NCBI RefSeq assembly: GCF_004801295.1
Contig: NZ_SSOC01000001.1
Coordinates: 248,001-312,000, forward strand
Direction of reading: 5' to 3'
Source: Pseudothauera nasutitermitis
GTDB taxonomy: Bacteria; Pseudomonadota; Gammaproteobacteria; Burkholderiales; Rhodocyclaceae
DNA: 64,000 nucleotides
Positions 30,660 to 41,422 of this stretch are shown piece by piece (the stretch's first letter is position 1; each line of letters opens with the position of its first letter). Made by a program: the position numbers and the translations under genes. The notes below the pieces were generated by a model. The model made no database searches and was not told where the DNA came from. It worked only from the letters and a program-made list of their open reading frames with translations.

Positions 30660-31088
30660 TCAGCGCCGGTAGGTGGCGACGGGCTCCTGCACGCTGCCGG
30701 GTATGTCGGCTGCGATGCGGGCGCGCAGCCACTGCGCGAACTCGGTTTCGCTGATCGTGCCGTCGGCCAGGCCAATGTACTGCGGATAAAGTTCGAGGTC
30801 GTCGGCCTGCAGCACGCCGCCGTTGAGTTCTATGAAGACTTCGCAGGCAACGGCGGCAGTGCGTTTATTTCCGTCGACGAACGGGTGATTGTGCGCCAGT
30901 CCGCACGCCAGACTGGCGGCGAGGTCAGCCAGTTCCGGTGGTGGATCGCCATAGGCGCGGCGCTGCTGCGGACGTGCCAGCGCCGAATCCAGCAAAGCGT
31001 CGTCACGCACGCCGCCAGCACCGCCATGCTCGGCGAGCTGGCGATCATGAATGGCTAAAGCAAGCGCCTTGCCGATCCAGACGATCAT
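30660..31088 (-). CDS. Doc (death-on-curing, Fic-fold) toxin
   Basis: A 142-residue Fic/Doc protein with the motif HPFVDGNKR at residues 68-76. Doc toxins phosphorylate EF-Tu in the P1 phage prototype. The N-terminal IVWIGKALALAIHDRQLAEHG and GVRDDALLDSALARPQ segments are typical of Doc. The gene upstream encodes an AbrB-type antitoxin instead of the Phd protein found in P1. The catalytic motif is intact. Confidence 0.92.
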   Translation of the reverse strand: MIVWIGKALALAIHDRQLAEHGGAGGVRDDALLDSALARPQQRRAYGDPPPELADLAASLACGLAHNHPFVDGNKRTAAVACEVFIELNGGVLQADDLELYPQYIGLADGTISETEFAQWLRARIAADIPGSVQEPVATYRR

Positions 31089-31099
31089 GCCGTTCTTCT

Positions 31100-31321
31100 T
31101 TACTGCGCCAGCTTGTGCAGCAGAGCCTTGCGCTTGCGCATAACCTGCTCGGCCACAGCCATTTGCGCGGCTAGCGTGGGATCGTAGGCGGTCAGGCGGA
31201 TGCCGTCGGGGGTTTCGATGGCGTAGAGTTCGTCGCCTTTTTCCACGCGCAGGCGGGCCAGCAGTTCCTTGGGAAGGATGACGCCGGCGGAGTTGCCTAC
31301 CGTGGTGATCTTGAGTTTCAT
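31100..31321 (-). CDS. AbrB/MazE-type antitoxin paired with Doc
   Basis: A 73-residue protein with the AbrB swapped-hairpin start MKLKITTVGNSAGVILPKEL and RVEKGDELYAIETPDGIRL, then a basic helical tail. It lies 11 bases upstream of doc. Small AbrB proteins of this type are known partners of Doc in many bacteria. It should autorepress the pair. Confidence 0.9.
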   Translation of the reverse strand: MKLKITTVGNSAGVILPKELLARLRVEKGDELYAIETPDGIRLTAYDPTLAAQMAVAEQVMRKRKALLHKLAQ

Positions 31322-31413
31322 CGGCCGCTCCTTATCGAGTTATAACGAATGTTATCACTGTGGAGGTGGCGATGCGCAAGGGGTACGACGACCGGGCGTG
31401 GTCACACCCCTTT

Positions 31414-31725
31414 TCAGCGGACGAACTTCTGCGGCCGCAGCACGCCCACGTCCGCCACGAAGGCCACCATGGCGTAGTGGCGGAAGTATTGTTCCTCCAC
31501 GTGGCGGGTGATCGCCAGCGAGGTTGCCTCGTCGCACAGGATTTCCATGCGGATGCTCTTGTCCGCCTCCCAGGCGCCGCTGCGCGCGCCGTGGGCGCCC
31601 CAGCCGCGCACGTCGGCCACCGTGTAGCCGTGCGCGCCGAGGGCCATCACGTCGCGGGCCAGCGGCCCTTCCAGCGCCTGTTCGGCGATGATCACCACGA
31701 GCTTGCAGGGATGGGTGTTGGACAT
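31414..31725 (-). CDS. PII-like signalling protein, SbtB type
   Basis: A 103-residue PII-fold protein (CKLVVIIAEQALEGPLARDV, then GAHGYTVADVRGWGAHGARSG as T-loop region, later EEQYFRHYAMVAFVADV). It is separated by 2 bases from an SbtA-like bicarbonate transporter gene, the same pairing as cyanobacterial SbtA/SbtB, where SbtB binds adenine nucleotides (including cAMP) and restrains SbtA. No terminal Cys-rich R-loop is present. Role inferred from context and fold. Confidence 0.85.
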   Translation of the reverse strand: MSNTHPCKLVVIIAEQALEGPLARDVMALGAHGYTVADVRGWGAHGARSGAWEADKSIRMEILCDEATSLAITRHVEEQYFRHYAMVAFVADVGVLRPQKFVR

Positions 31726-31727
31726 GG

Positions 31728-32666
31728 TCAGGCTCCGTGCAGCAGGCCCACGATGCGATCGTAGAGCGGAATGCCGAGCAGGATGTTGAACGGAAAGGTG
31801 ATCACCAGCGCAGCGGTGATCGACAGCCCCGGGTTGGCTTCCGGCACGGCGATGCGCATGGCCGCCGGCGCGGCGATGTAGGAGGCGCTGGCCGCCAGTG
31901 TGGCGAGCAGCAGGGTGCCGCCGGCCGACAGGCCGATCAGCGCGCCGGCGATGGTGCCGATCAGCGCGGAAAGAATCGGCATGCCGATGGCGAAGCCGGC
32001 CAGGAAGGCGCCGCTGGTGCGCAGGGCGCCGGCCTGGCCGGCGGCGACCAGGCCCATTTCCAGCAGGAACAGGCACAGCACGCCCTTGAACAGGGTGAAG
32101 AAGAAAGGTTCCAGCGGCGCCAGCCCGGCGGGGCCGGCCGCCCAGCCGATCAGCAGGCCGCCGGCCAGCAGCACCATGCTCTTGCCGAGGAAGATTTCGT
32201 GCAGCAGCGCGCCCCAGCGGATGCCGCGCGCCGGGCCGCCGAGGCGGGCGAGCAGGATGCCCACGGCGATGCCGGGCATCTCCAGCAGCACCAGGAAGAG
32301 CGGCAGGTAAGCCTCGAAGGGAATGTTGCGCGCGGTGAGGTAATCCACCGCCACCGCGAAGGTCACCACGCTCACCGAGCCGTAGTGCCCGGCGATGGCC
32401 GCCGCGTTGGCGCGATCCAGGCGGCCGAGTTTGTACAGGATCGGGAAGGCCACCAGCGGAATCACCACGCCCAGCACGAGCACGGCGGCGGCTTGCGGGA
32501 GCACCTGCAGGGCATCCTGGCGGGCCAGTTCCATGCCGCCCTTGAGGCCGATGGCGAGCAGCAGATAGATGGACAGGGCCTCGTAGAGCTGCCCCGGCAG
32601 CTTGAGGTCGGAGCGCGCCAGACGGGCGGCGAAGCCGAGCAGGAAGAAGAGCGGGATGGCATCCAT
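31728..32666 (-). CDS. SbtA-like sodium-dependent bicarbonate transporter
   Basis: A 312-residue integral membrane protein of the SbtA (DUF897) family with about ten hydrophobic segments in two repeats. Diagnostic stretches are LLLAIGLKGGMELAR, AAIAGHYGSVSVVTFAVAV and LAASASYIAAPAAMR. Family members import bicarbonate with Na+. It precedes the SbtB-like PII gene by 2 bases, in one operon. No carboxysome or Rubisco gene is in the window, so bicarbonate supply for anaplerosis or autotrophy elsewhere is only a guess. Confidence 0.88.
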   Translation of the reverse strand: MDAIPLFFLLGFAARLARSDLKLPGQLYEALSIYLLLAIGLKGGMELARQDALQVLPQAAAVLVLGVVIPLVAFPILYKLGRLDRANAAAIAGHYGSVSVVTFAVAVDYLTARNIPFEAYLPLFLVLLEMPGIAVGILLARLGGPARGIRWGALLHEIFLGKSMVLLAGGLLIGWAAGPAGLAPLEPFFFTLFKGVLCLFLLEMGLVAAGQAGALRTSGAFLAGFAIGMPILSALIGTIAGALIGLSAGGTLLLATLAASASYIAAPAAMRIAVPEANPGLSITAALVITFPFNILLGIPLYDRIVGLLHGA

Positions 32667-32679
32667 GGCGTGTGCCCGG

Positions 32680-34599
32680 TCAATCCTCGGCGACCGGCGT
32701 GCGCGCCGGGCGCAGCAGGAAGCGCGCGGGGTCGAGCGCTTCCCACAGATCCTGTTCCACGGGCAGGGGCTCGCCGGCCAGGTGGCTAGCCAGGGTTTCG
32801 CCCATCAGCGCGGCGAATACCAGGCCGCGCGAGCCGAAGCCGGAGATCGCCCACAGGTTCTCGTGGCGCGGGATGTCCTGCAGCCTGCGCGGCGCGTCGG
32901 CGCGGCCGATGGCGGGCGGGGCGCCGACCATGGGCAGGCGGTCGGGCGAGGCGGGGCGGAAGCCGGTGCGTCCGCCGAGTATCGCGGGGTCGAGATCGGC
33001 GGTGTAGCCGGGCAGGATGTTTTCCAGCTTGCGCAGGTTCTGCACGTGGTCGGCCAGGCGGACCGTGGGGTCGTCGTCGCCCACGCCGAAGCTGGCACCC
33101 GCGCAGCGCAGGCCATCCACCGCCGGGCTCACGTAGCCCTGGCGGCACACCATGACGCGCGGCGGCGAGGCGTCCTGCGCGGGCAGCAGGGAGACCTGGC
33201 CGCGCGCGCTGATCACCGGCAGTTCAGCCGCCTGCGCGAAGGCGCGGATGCCAGTGCCGTTGGCGAGGATGGCATGCGGCGCGCGCGCGACGGTGCGGCC
33301 CTCGGCATCCAGCGCCAGCCATTCGCCGTTCTGGCGTTCCAGGCGGGCGACGGTCTGCTCGAAGTGGCAGCGGATGCGTTCCGGATGGGCGGCGAGGTTG
33401 GCGCGGCACAGGCTGGGCGGCTGCACCCAGCCGCTGCTCGGGAACCACCAGCCGCCGGCGGGCAGCGGCCAGCCGGCGATGCGGCTGGCTTCCTCGCGGT
33501 CGACATGGCGCAGCAGATCGGTGGGCCACTGCAGGCGCTCGACCACCGTGCGCTGCTTGGCTTCCTGTTCGGTGTCGCGCCCCAGGTGGAGCACGCCGCA
33601 GGTGTCGGCGCGCACGGGCTGGCCGAGCGTGGCGAGGTGGGCGATGTGTTGCAGGGCGTACAGCGTGCCGGCGCGGGTGAGGCGGCTGAGGCGATTGTCG
33701 TCCAGGCTGGGCAGCGGGCGCAGCACGCCGGCGTGGTTGCCGGAGGCACCCGCGCCGGGGCGGTCGGCGGCGTCGAGGATGTCCACGTCCCAGCCGCGCG
33801 CGGCCAGGCGTTCGGCCACGCAGGTGCCGGCGGCGCCGGCGCCCAGCACCAGGGCGTGACGTTGCGCGGGGGCGGGGCTGGAGCGTCCGGGGCCGCGATA
33901 GCGCCCGCGCAGCATCTCGCGCTTGCCGCCGAAGCCGGGGGCCTTTTCGGTATCGAAGCCGGCGCGGCGCAGCCCTTCGCGCACGTCGCCGGCCACCGAC
34001 CAGGTGGCCAGCGTGGCGCCGGGGGCGGCGAGGCGGGAGAGCAGATGGAATACGCGGGCCGACCAGAGGTCCGGGTTGCGCGCTGGGGAGAAGCCGTCCA
34101 GGTAGAACGCATCCGCGCTGGCGTGCAGGTTCGCCAGCCCTTCCGCCGCGTCGCCGAGGAAGAGCGTGAGCACGACCCGGCCGTGGTCCAGATGGATGCG
34201 ATGCACGCCGGCGGCCAGGGTTGGCCACTTGGCCTGCAGTTCGGCGGCCAGCGCGGCGAATTCGGGGTGCCGGGCGACGAGCGGGGCGTGTAGCGCGGCG
34301 AGGCTTTCAGGCTTGAAGGGATGCAGTTCGCAGGACACGAAATGCAGCCGCGTGCAGCGTTGCGGGTCGGCGCGCCACGCGGCCCAGGTCGATAGCAGGT
34401 TGAGGCCGAGGCCGAAGCCGGTTTCGAGGATGACGAACTGCTCGCGGCCTTGCCAGCGTTCGGGCAGGCCGTTGCCGCTCAGGAAGACGTGGCGGGCTTG
34501 TCCGGGGCCGCCGTCGGTGGAGTAGTAGATGTCGTCGTAGGCGCTGCTGCGCGGGGTGCCGTCTGCGGCGAATTCGAGCGGTGCGGGAAGGATCGGCAT
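32680..34599 (-). CDS. mnmC: Bifunctional tRNA 5-methylaminomethyl-2-thiouridine biosynthesis protein MnmC
   Basis: A 639-residue two-domain enzyme making mnm5s2U34 of tRNA. The N-terminal SAM methyltransferase domain (about 1-235, LETGFGLGLNLLSTW, AFYLDGFSPARNPDLW) performs the last step. The C-terminal FAD oxidoreductase (GAGAAGTCVAERL, GASGNHAGVLRP) removes the carboxymethyl group. Both halves are complete and the length is typical. It probably has its own transcript between sbtA and the DUF808 gene. Confidence 0.96.
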   Translation of the reverse strand: MPILPAPLEFAADGTPRSSAYDDIYYSTDGGPGQARHVFLSGNGLPERWQGREQFVILETGFGLGLNLLSTWAAWRADPQRCTRLHFVSCELHPFKPESLAALHAPLVARHPEFAALAAELQAKWPTLAAGVHRIHLDHGRVVLTLFLGDAAEGLANLHASADAFYLDGFSPARNPDLWSARVFHLLSRLAAPGATLATWSVAGDVREGLRRAGFDTEKAPGFGGKREMLRGRYRGPGRSSPAPAQRHALVLGAGAAGTCVAERLAARGWDVDILDAADRPGAGASGNHAGVLRPLPSLDDNRLSRLTRAGTLYALQHIAHLATLGQPVRADTCGVLHLGRDTEQEAKQRTVVERLQWPTDLLRHVDREEASRIAGWPLPAGGWWFPSSGWVQPPSLCRANLAAHPERIRCHFEQTVARLERQNGEWLALDAEGRTVARAPHAILANGTGIRAFAQAAELPVISARGQVSLLPAQDASPPRVMVCRQGYVSPAVDGLRCAGASFGVGDDDPTVRLADHVQNLRKLENILPGYTADLDPAILGGRTGFRPASPDRLPMVGAPPAIGRADAPRRLQDIPRHENLWAISGFGSRGLVFAALMGETLASHLAGEPLPVEQDLWEALDPARFLLRPARTPVAED

Positions 34600-34641
34600 G
34601 GTCGGGCGGCGGAGAAGAGGGGTGCCGGTGATCGGCGTCCG

Positions 34642-35586
34642 CTAGCGAGGCGTGCGCACGGCGCGGACGAGGCGGCCGGCCAGGCCGACCAGAACCAGCA
34701 CGAGCGCGCCGGCCACGATGCCGGCCACGCCGTCCAGCAGGCTGGGCAGCAGCGCGCCGGCCAGGCCGGGAAGGCCGGCGGTGAGTGTTTCGATGAGATG
34801 GTGCAGGGGCGGAATGCCGTGCACGAGGATGCCGCCGCCGACCAGGAACATGGCGATCGTCCCGACCACCGACAGGCTGCGCATCAGCCAGGGGGCGAAG
34901 CCCAGGATGGCATGCCCCAGGCCGCGCACGCCACGGGCGAACAGGCTTTCGCCGGGCTGGCGGCTGAGCAGCAGCCCGGCGTCGTCCAGCTTGACGATGC
35001 CGGCGACCAGCCCGTAGACGCCGATGGTCATCAGTATCGCCACGGTGCACAGCGCCAGCAGGCGGGTGGTGAATTCCATGCCGCCGACCACGGCCAGGGC
35101 GATGACGATGATTTCGGCGGAGAGGATGAAATCGGTGCGGATCGCCCCGCGGATCTTGTCGCGTTCCAGCGCCGCCAGATCGGCGTGCGGATCGGCCAGC
35201 GCCTGCACGGTTTCCGCCCGGCGGGTCTGTGCGCTCTGCGCGTCGGCCTTGTGCAGGAAGCGGTGCGCGAGCTTCTCGAAACCCTCGTAGCACAGGAAGG
35301 CGCCGCCCAGCATCAGCAGCGGCGGGATGGCCCACGGCGCGACGGCGCTGATCAGCAGGGCGGCCGGCACCAGGATGGCCTTGTTGAGCAGCGAGCCCTT
35401 GGCCACCGCCCAGACCACCGGCAACTCGCGCTCGGCGCGCACGCCGCTGACCTGCTGAGCGTTCAGGGCGAGGTCGTCGCCCAGCACGCCGGCGGTCTTG
35501 CGCGCCGCCACCTTGGTCATCGTGGCCACGTCGTCCAGCACGCTGGCGATGTCGTCCAGCAGGGTCAGCAGGCTCGCTCCAGCCAT
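34642..35586 (-). CDS. DUF808 family inner-membrane protein (YedI-like)
   Basis: A 314-residue membrane protein beginning MAGASLLTLLDDIASVLDDV and TMTKVAARKTAGVLGDDLAL, the diagnostic DUF808 N-terminus. It has about six transmembrane segments and the phrase MLGGAFLCYEGFEKLAH. The family function is unknown. It lies between lysS (33 bases upstream) and mnmC on the same strand. Confidence 0.92.
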   Translation of the reverse strand: MAGASLLTLLDDIASVLDDVATMTKVAARKTAGVLGDDLALNAQQVSGVRAERELPVVWAVAKGSLLNKAILVPAALLISAVAPWAIPPLLMLGGAFLCYEGFEKLAHRFLHKADAQSAQTRRAETVQALADPHADLAALERDKIRGAIRTDFILSAEIIVIALAVVGGMEFTTRLLALCTVAILMTIGVYGLVAGIVKLDDAGLLLSRQPGESLFARGVRGLGHAILGFAPWLMRSLSVVGTIAMFLVGGGILVHGIPPLHHLIETLTAGLPGLAGALLPSLLDGVAGIVAGALVLVLVGLAGRLVRAVRTPR

Positions 35587-35619
35587 GATGCCTTGCTCAG
35601 TGGCGGTTGCGTTGGCCGA

Positions 35620-37122
<1,503 letters not shown>

Positions 37123-37371
37123 GATCGGGGGCTTGGGGAACTCGGGAAGCGGGTTGAATGGTGGCGGCAGCGGCAATCGGCGTGCGAACTTGGCCGTGGT
37201 CAAGGACAATATTGTCGCAGGCAGGCATGATCCGGGCAAATCGGTGTGGCGCGCGCACCGCGGGTTCCCCGTTCCGGGCGGAGGGGTGATTGGAAAACGG
37301 CGCGCATGCGCTAAAGTCCGCGGTCGCGGTTCCGTTACATCGGGAAATACAAGACAGAGAGGAGATCTTCG

Positions 37372-39168
37372 ATGAGCACCTTCTGGCGGCTCTACGAAGC
37401 GATTGAAAAAGCCTTCTGGAATTCGTTGACGAAGAAGCTGTGCAGCTTTCTGCTGCTGTTCTTCATCGACCTGTTCTATCTGGCCATCTACCTGCGGCAG
37501 AAGAACGAGGTGACCGGCCTGCTGGCGGCCGGCCAGGTGGCGCCGGAAACGGTGGAGCGCATCACCGCGTCGCTGGATTTCGGCCTGTACGCCATTCTCA
37601 CGCTGAATGGCGTGGCGCTGCTGGTGAACGTCTGCCAGATCCTCTATCTGCGCTATCTGATCGTGCGCCCGGTGAAGGTCATCACCCGCATCTTCAACGA
37701 GATCGCGCGTGGCGAGGGCGACTTCTCGCGCGACCTGCCCAAGACCACCCATGACGAACTGCGCGACCTGGCCGAGAGCTACAACCGCTTCGCCCAGAAG
37801 ATGCGCCAGATCATCAGCGAGGTGCGCACGATGAGCGTGCGCATCGCCTGCGAGGCGGTGCAGGTGAAGAGCAAGGTGGAAAGCTCGGCGCGCGACGCGA
37901 GCGAGCAGGGCCGCATGACCGAGGTGGTGTTCACCGCCAGCAGCGAATCCACGCGCGCCATCGAAGAGGTTTCCACCAGCACGCAGAACATCTCGGCCTC
38001 CACCAACGCCAACCTCGACATCGCGCGCGAATCCCTGCACGAGATGAAGGACATCGCCGGCAAGATCAACGCGGTGAGCGACAAGGTGGTGCAGTTCAAC
38101 CACACCGTGGATGAGCTTTCGCAGCGCTCCGAGAGCGTCAAGCAGATCGCCTCGCTGATCCGCGAGATCGCCGACCAGACCAACCTGCTGGCGCTCAACG
38201 CGGCCATCGAGGCGGCGCGCGCGGGCGAGGCCGGGCGCGGCTTCGCCGTGGTGGCCGACGAGGTACGCAAGCTGGCCGAGCGGGTCAACAAGGCCACCGA
38301 GGAAATCCACGGCAACATCGGCGGGATGATCTCGCTGGTGTCGAGCACGCGCACCGAGAACGAGGTGATCAACGCCGACGTGCTGCAGACCCGCGAGGTG
38401 GTCGCACGCTCGGCCGAGCAGTTCGAGCACATGGTCGGCGAGTTCGAGGAAACCGGCGAGCGCTTGCTGCAGATCGCCGCCGCCATGGAAGAACTCACCG
38501 CCACCAACGGGCAGGTGCATGAAAACGTCAACGTGATCCATGAGCTGTCGGTTTCGGTGTCGCGCGACATGGAGGAATCCGAGGCGCGCACGCGCGATCT
38601 GGCACAGGCCACCGAGGCCGTGCAGGAACTGGTGGCGCGCTTCAAGATCGGCCAGGGTGCCTTCGATCTGGTGGTCGATCAGGCGCGTGTCTTCCGCGAC
38701 GCCGTGCAACACGAGCTGGAAGACATGGCCGCCAGCCACATCGACGTGTTCGACCGCCAGTACCGGCCGATTCCTGGCACCAACCCGCAGAAGTACGAGG
38801 TGTCCTGGGGCACCGAGTACGGCCGGCGCTGCCAGCGTCTGCTGGACGACACCGTGGGCGGCATCGCCAAGGCAGCCTACGCGGTGGCGCTCAACGTGGA
38901 CGGCTACCTCTCCGCGCACAACACCCGCTACTCCAAGCCGCTCACCGGCGACTACGAAACCGACCTGGTCGGCAATCGCACCTGCCGCAAGTTCGAAGCG
39001 CCGGCCGAGCGCCGCGCCGCGCAGAACGCCGAACCGATGCTGCTGCAGACCTTCCTGCGCGACACCGGCGAAGTGCTGTGCGACATTGCCATGCCCATCC
39101 ACATCGGCGGGCGCCATTGGGGCAACGTGCGTGTGGGCGTGCCGGTGGATGCGCTCATCGGCAGTTGA
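37372..39168 (+). CDS. Methyl-accepting chemotaxis protein with a C-terminal Cache-like sensor domain
   Basis: A 598-residue chemoreceptor. TM1 is about residues 23-41 and TM2 about 72-97, separated by only about 30 residues, so there is almost no periplasmic sensor. HAMP follows (about 97-150), then the signalling tip ([20 protein letters not shown], residues 263-303). After the coiled coil, residues about 440-598 form an extra domain ([39 protein letters not shown]) resembling Cache-type sensors placed in the cytoplasm in some proteobacterial MCPs. GAGGAG precedes the ATG. The ligand is unknown. Confidence 0.93.
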   Translation: MSTFWRLYEAIEKAFWNSLTKKLCSFLLLFFIDLFYLAIYLRQKNEVTGLLAAGQVAPETVERITASLDFGLYAILTLNGVALLVNVCQILYLRYLIVRPVKVITRIFNEIARGEGDFSRDLPKTTHDELRDLAESYNRFAQKMRQIISEVRTMSVRIACEAVQVKSKVESSARDASEQGRMTEVVFTASSESTRAIEEVSTSTQNISASTNANLDIARESLHEMKDIAGKINAVSDKVVQFNHTVDELSQRSESVKQIASLIREIADQTNLLALNAAIEAARAGEAGRGFAVVADEVRKLAERVNKATEEIHGNIGGMISLVSSTRTENEVINADVLQTREVVARSAEQFEHMVGEFEETGERLLQIAAAMEELTATNGQVHENVNVIHELSVSVSRDMEESEARTRDLAQATEAVQELVARFKIGQGAFDLVVDQARVFRDAVQHELEDMAASHIDVFDRQYRPIPGTNPQKYEVSWGTEYGRRCQRLLDDTVGGIAKAAYAVALNVDGYLSAHNTRYSKPLTGDYETDLVGNRTCRKFEAPAERRAAQNAEPMLLQTFLRDTGEVLCDIAMPIHIGGRHWGNVRVGVPVDALIGS

Positions 39169-39179
39169 CCGCAGCGGCC

Positions 39180-39210
39180 GGCAAGGCGGACCTTGCCGGG
39201 TCCGCTTGCC
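39180..39210 (+). terminator. Hairpin between convergent MCP and MocR genes
   Basis: GGCAAGGCGGACC pairs with GGTCCGCTTGCC (one bulge). It probably serves both convergent genes. T-runs are weak. Confidence 0.55.
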
Positions 39211-39217
39211 GTGGTGT

Positions 39218-40657
39218 TCAGCCGTCCAGCTGGCGGGCGGCGAGTTTTCCAAGGGTGACCAGCGCGTGGATGTGGCGGTCGCTGAACGGGTAGCAGCCCG
39301 ACAGGCGGATGTGCCGCGTATAGCGCCCCGAGGGTGAGAACAGCGTGCCCGGCGTGATGCTGATGCCGTGCGCCAGCGCCTCGTCGAACAGACGGTCGGC
39401 ATCGCAGCCCTGCGGCAGTTCCACCCATACCAGAAAGCCCCCGGTGGGTTCCGTAGCCAGCGTGCCGGCGGGGAACACCTCGTCGATCAGGCCGCGCAGG
39501 CGGTCGATCTGCCCCGCATAGGTGCGCCGCAGCCGGCGCATGTGCTGAGCGTAGCCGCCATCTTCCAGAAACACCCCGATGGTTTCGCACACCACCGCCG
39601 GCTGGGAAACCGAAGAGCAGAACTTGAGATCCTCGATCTCGCGCTTGAAGCGCCCCGCATCCATCCAGCCCACGCGGAAGCCCGGTGCCAGCGTCTTGGT
39701 ATAGGACGCGCACAGCAGTACCCAGCCGTCGCGGTCGAAGGCCTTGGCCGCCGGTTGCAGTGGCGCGGCGTATTGCAGCTCGGCGTACAGCGCGTCCTCG
39801 ATCACCGGCACGCGGTACTCGTTGGCCAGCGCCGCCAGCCGGCGCTTGGATTCCAGCGGCATGCTGGTGCCCAACGGGTTGTGCACGTTGGGCAGGGCCA
39901 CCACGGCGGCCACGCGCTTTTCCGACAGCAACAGCTCCAGCGCATCCATCGACATGCCATTCACCGGATGCGTGGGCACCTCGATGATGCGCAGACCCAG
40001 GCGCTTGGCGAGCGGAATCAGGTTGAAATAGGTGGGCGATTCCAGCGCGATGGAGTCCCCCGGACGGGTCACCGTGCGCAGGGCGAACTGCAGCGCTTCC
40101 ATGCAGCCGTTGGTGAGGATGACGTCCTCCGCCTCCATGCTCATGCCCAGCGCCAGCGCATGGCGGGCGATCTCGCGGCGCAGGCGGATGGAGCCCGGCG
40201 GCATGGCGTAATCGCCGATCAGGCGCGGCTGGCGGCGGGCGGTATCGGCGAGCAGGCGGGCCAGCCGTTCGGCCGGGTAGAAATCGCTGCCCTTGGGGCA
40301 GGCGAGTGACAGGTCGACGTAATCCGCGTCGGTCTGCGCGGCCACCACCGCGGCAATGCGGTCCAGCACGGCGGTTTCCACCGGGCGCGCCTTCACCGGC
40401 CGGGCGCCGAAGCGCGGCGCCGGCGGCGCGGCCAGCCGCGAACGCACGAAGTAGCCGGACTGCGGCCGCGCCTCCACCAGCCCGCGTGCCTCCAACTGGC
40501 GGTAGGCCGCCAGCACGGTATTGATGCTTAGCCCACGGCTGCGCGCGGCTTCGCGCACCGAGGGCAGGCGCGCGCCGGCAGGCAGCCGGCCATCATTCAT
40601 GGCGCCGCGCAGTTCATCGGCGAGGGTTTGATACAGCGGAGTCTGGATGGCTTCCAT
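39218..40657 (-). CDS. MocR-type transcriptional regulator (GntR HTH fused to PLP-dependent aminotransferase fold)
   Basis: A 479-residue MocR protein. The N-terminal GntR winged helix ([38 protein letters not shown]) occupies about residues 7-72. The aminotransferase-like domain carries the PLP lysine in [16 protein letters not shown] and [15 protein letters not shown]. It is divergent from a LysE/RhtB exporter across a 146-base region containing direct repeats, so it probably controls that exporter in response to an amino acid or vitamin B6 ligand. The effector is not known. Confidence 0.93.
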   Translation of the reverse strand: MEAIQTPLYQTLADELRGAMNDGRLPAGARLPSVREAARSRGLSINTVLAAYRQLEARGLVEARPQSGYFVRSRLAAPPAPRFGARPVKARPVETAVLDRIAAVVAAQTDADYVDLSLACPKGSDFYPAERLARLLADTARRQPRLIGDYAMPPGSIRLRREIARHALALGMSMEAEDVILTNGCMEALQFALRTVTRPGDSIALESPTYFNLIPLAKRLGLRIIEVPTHPVNGMSMDALELLLSEKRVAAVVALPNVHNPLGTSMPLESKRRLAALANEYRVPVIEDALYAELQYAAPLQPAAKAFDRDGWVLLCASYTKTLAPGFRVGWMDAGRFKREIEDLKFCSSVSQPAVVCETIGVFLEDGGYAQHMRRLRRTYAGQIDRLRGLIDEVFPAGTLATEPTGGFLVWVELPQGCDADRLFDEALAHGISITPGTLFSPSGRYTRHIRLSGCYPFSDRHIHALVTLGKLAARQLDG

Positions 40658-40694
40658 GGTTGGATACAGAGCGTGTGTGGAGGTTTGGATACAG
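40627..40694. promoter_or_regulatory. Direct repeats, candidate MocR operator
   Basis: TTGGATACAG occurs at 40660-40669 and again at 40685-40694, exactly 25 bases apart. A degenerate copy TTTGATACAG lies at 40627-40636 inside the regulator's start. MocR proteins such as GabR and PdxR bind spaced direct repeats near their own start, so autoregulation and control of the divergent exporter are plausible. Confidence 0.6.
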
Positions 40695-40803
40695 TGTGGG
40701 TAGCTGCAAATTGTGACCAGTATAGAGATTATTTTCTGGCTCTGTAACTATCTTGCCGGGGGCTCTAAAGTGCGTCCAACAAGCGGTTTTGCTGGAGTAC
40801 CCC

Positions 40804-41403
40804 ATGATCGATCTGTCCCTGATGACCTACGTGGCCACCATGTCCGTGACCCCTGGCCCGAACAACCTGATGCTGGCCGCCAGCGGGGTGAACTTTGGCT
40901 TTCGCCGCACGCTGCCGCACATGCTGGGTATCAGCGTGGGCTATGCCTCGCAGGTCGTGGTGGTAGCCGCCGCGCTGGCCTGGGTGATGGTCTGGATCGA
41001 CGCCCTGCGCCCCGCGCTGGTCGCCGCCGGCTGCACCTATCTGCTGTGGCTGGCGTGGCGTCAGGCCCATGCGGGGCAGCCCGGCGCGGGCGGGCGCGGC
41101 GCGCCGCTCGGCCTCACCGGTGCGGCGCTGTTCCAGTGGGTCAATCCCAAGGGCTGGATGATGGTGCTCAACGTGGTCATCCTGTTCCTGCCGCGTGACG
41201 CGGGCTGGGAAGCCATCGGCGGGCTGGTGCTGTGGTGCGTGCTGGTCAATCTGCCCTGCGTGGCCATCTGGGCGGTGGCCGGCGACCGCCTGCGCGCCCA
41301 TCTGCGCGAACCGCGCATGCTGGCGCGCTTCAACTACACCATGGCCGCGCTGCTGGCGGGCACGGCGCTGTGGATCGCGCTGAGCGAGACCGTGCTGGCC
41401 TGA
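40804..41403 (+). CDS. LysE/RhtB family amino-acid exporter
   Basis: A 199-residue protein of the LysE superfamily with about six transmembrane helices. Family phrases are MSVTPGPNNLMLAASGVNFG and FQWVNPKGWMM. GGAG six bases before ATG 40804 decides the start over one 51 bases upstream. Divergent from the MocR gene. It probably exports an amino acid or related metabolite. Confidence 0.92.
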   Translation: MIDLSLMTYVATMSVTPGPNNLMLAASGVNFGFRRTLPHMLGISVGYASQVVVVAAALAWVMVWIDALRPALVAAGCTYLLWLAWRQAHAGQPGAGGRGAPLGLTGAALFQWVNPKGWMMVLNVVILFLPRDAGWEAIGGLVLWCVLVNLPCVAIWAVAGDRLRAHLREPRMLARFNYTMAALLAGTALWIALSETVLA

Positions 41404-41422
41404 GCGGGGGATCTATCCGGCT

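Noticed and set aside
37123-39402. Long antisense open frame extending upstream of lysS (1260 codons in total)
   Set aside because: It lies opposite the chemoreceptor gene; homology begins only at 37122. High GC suppresses stop codons in the opposite frame.
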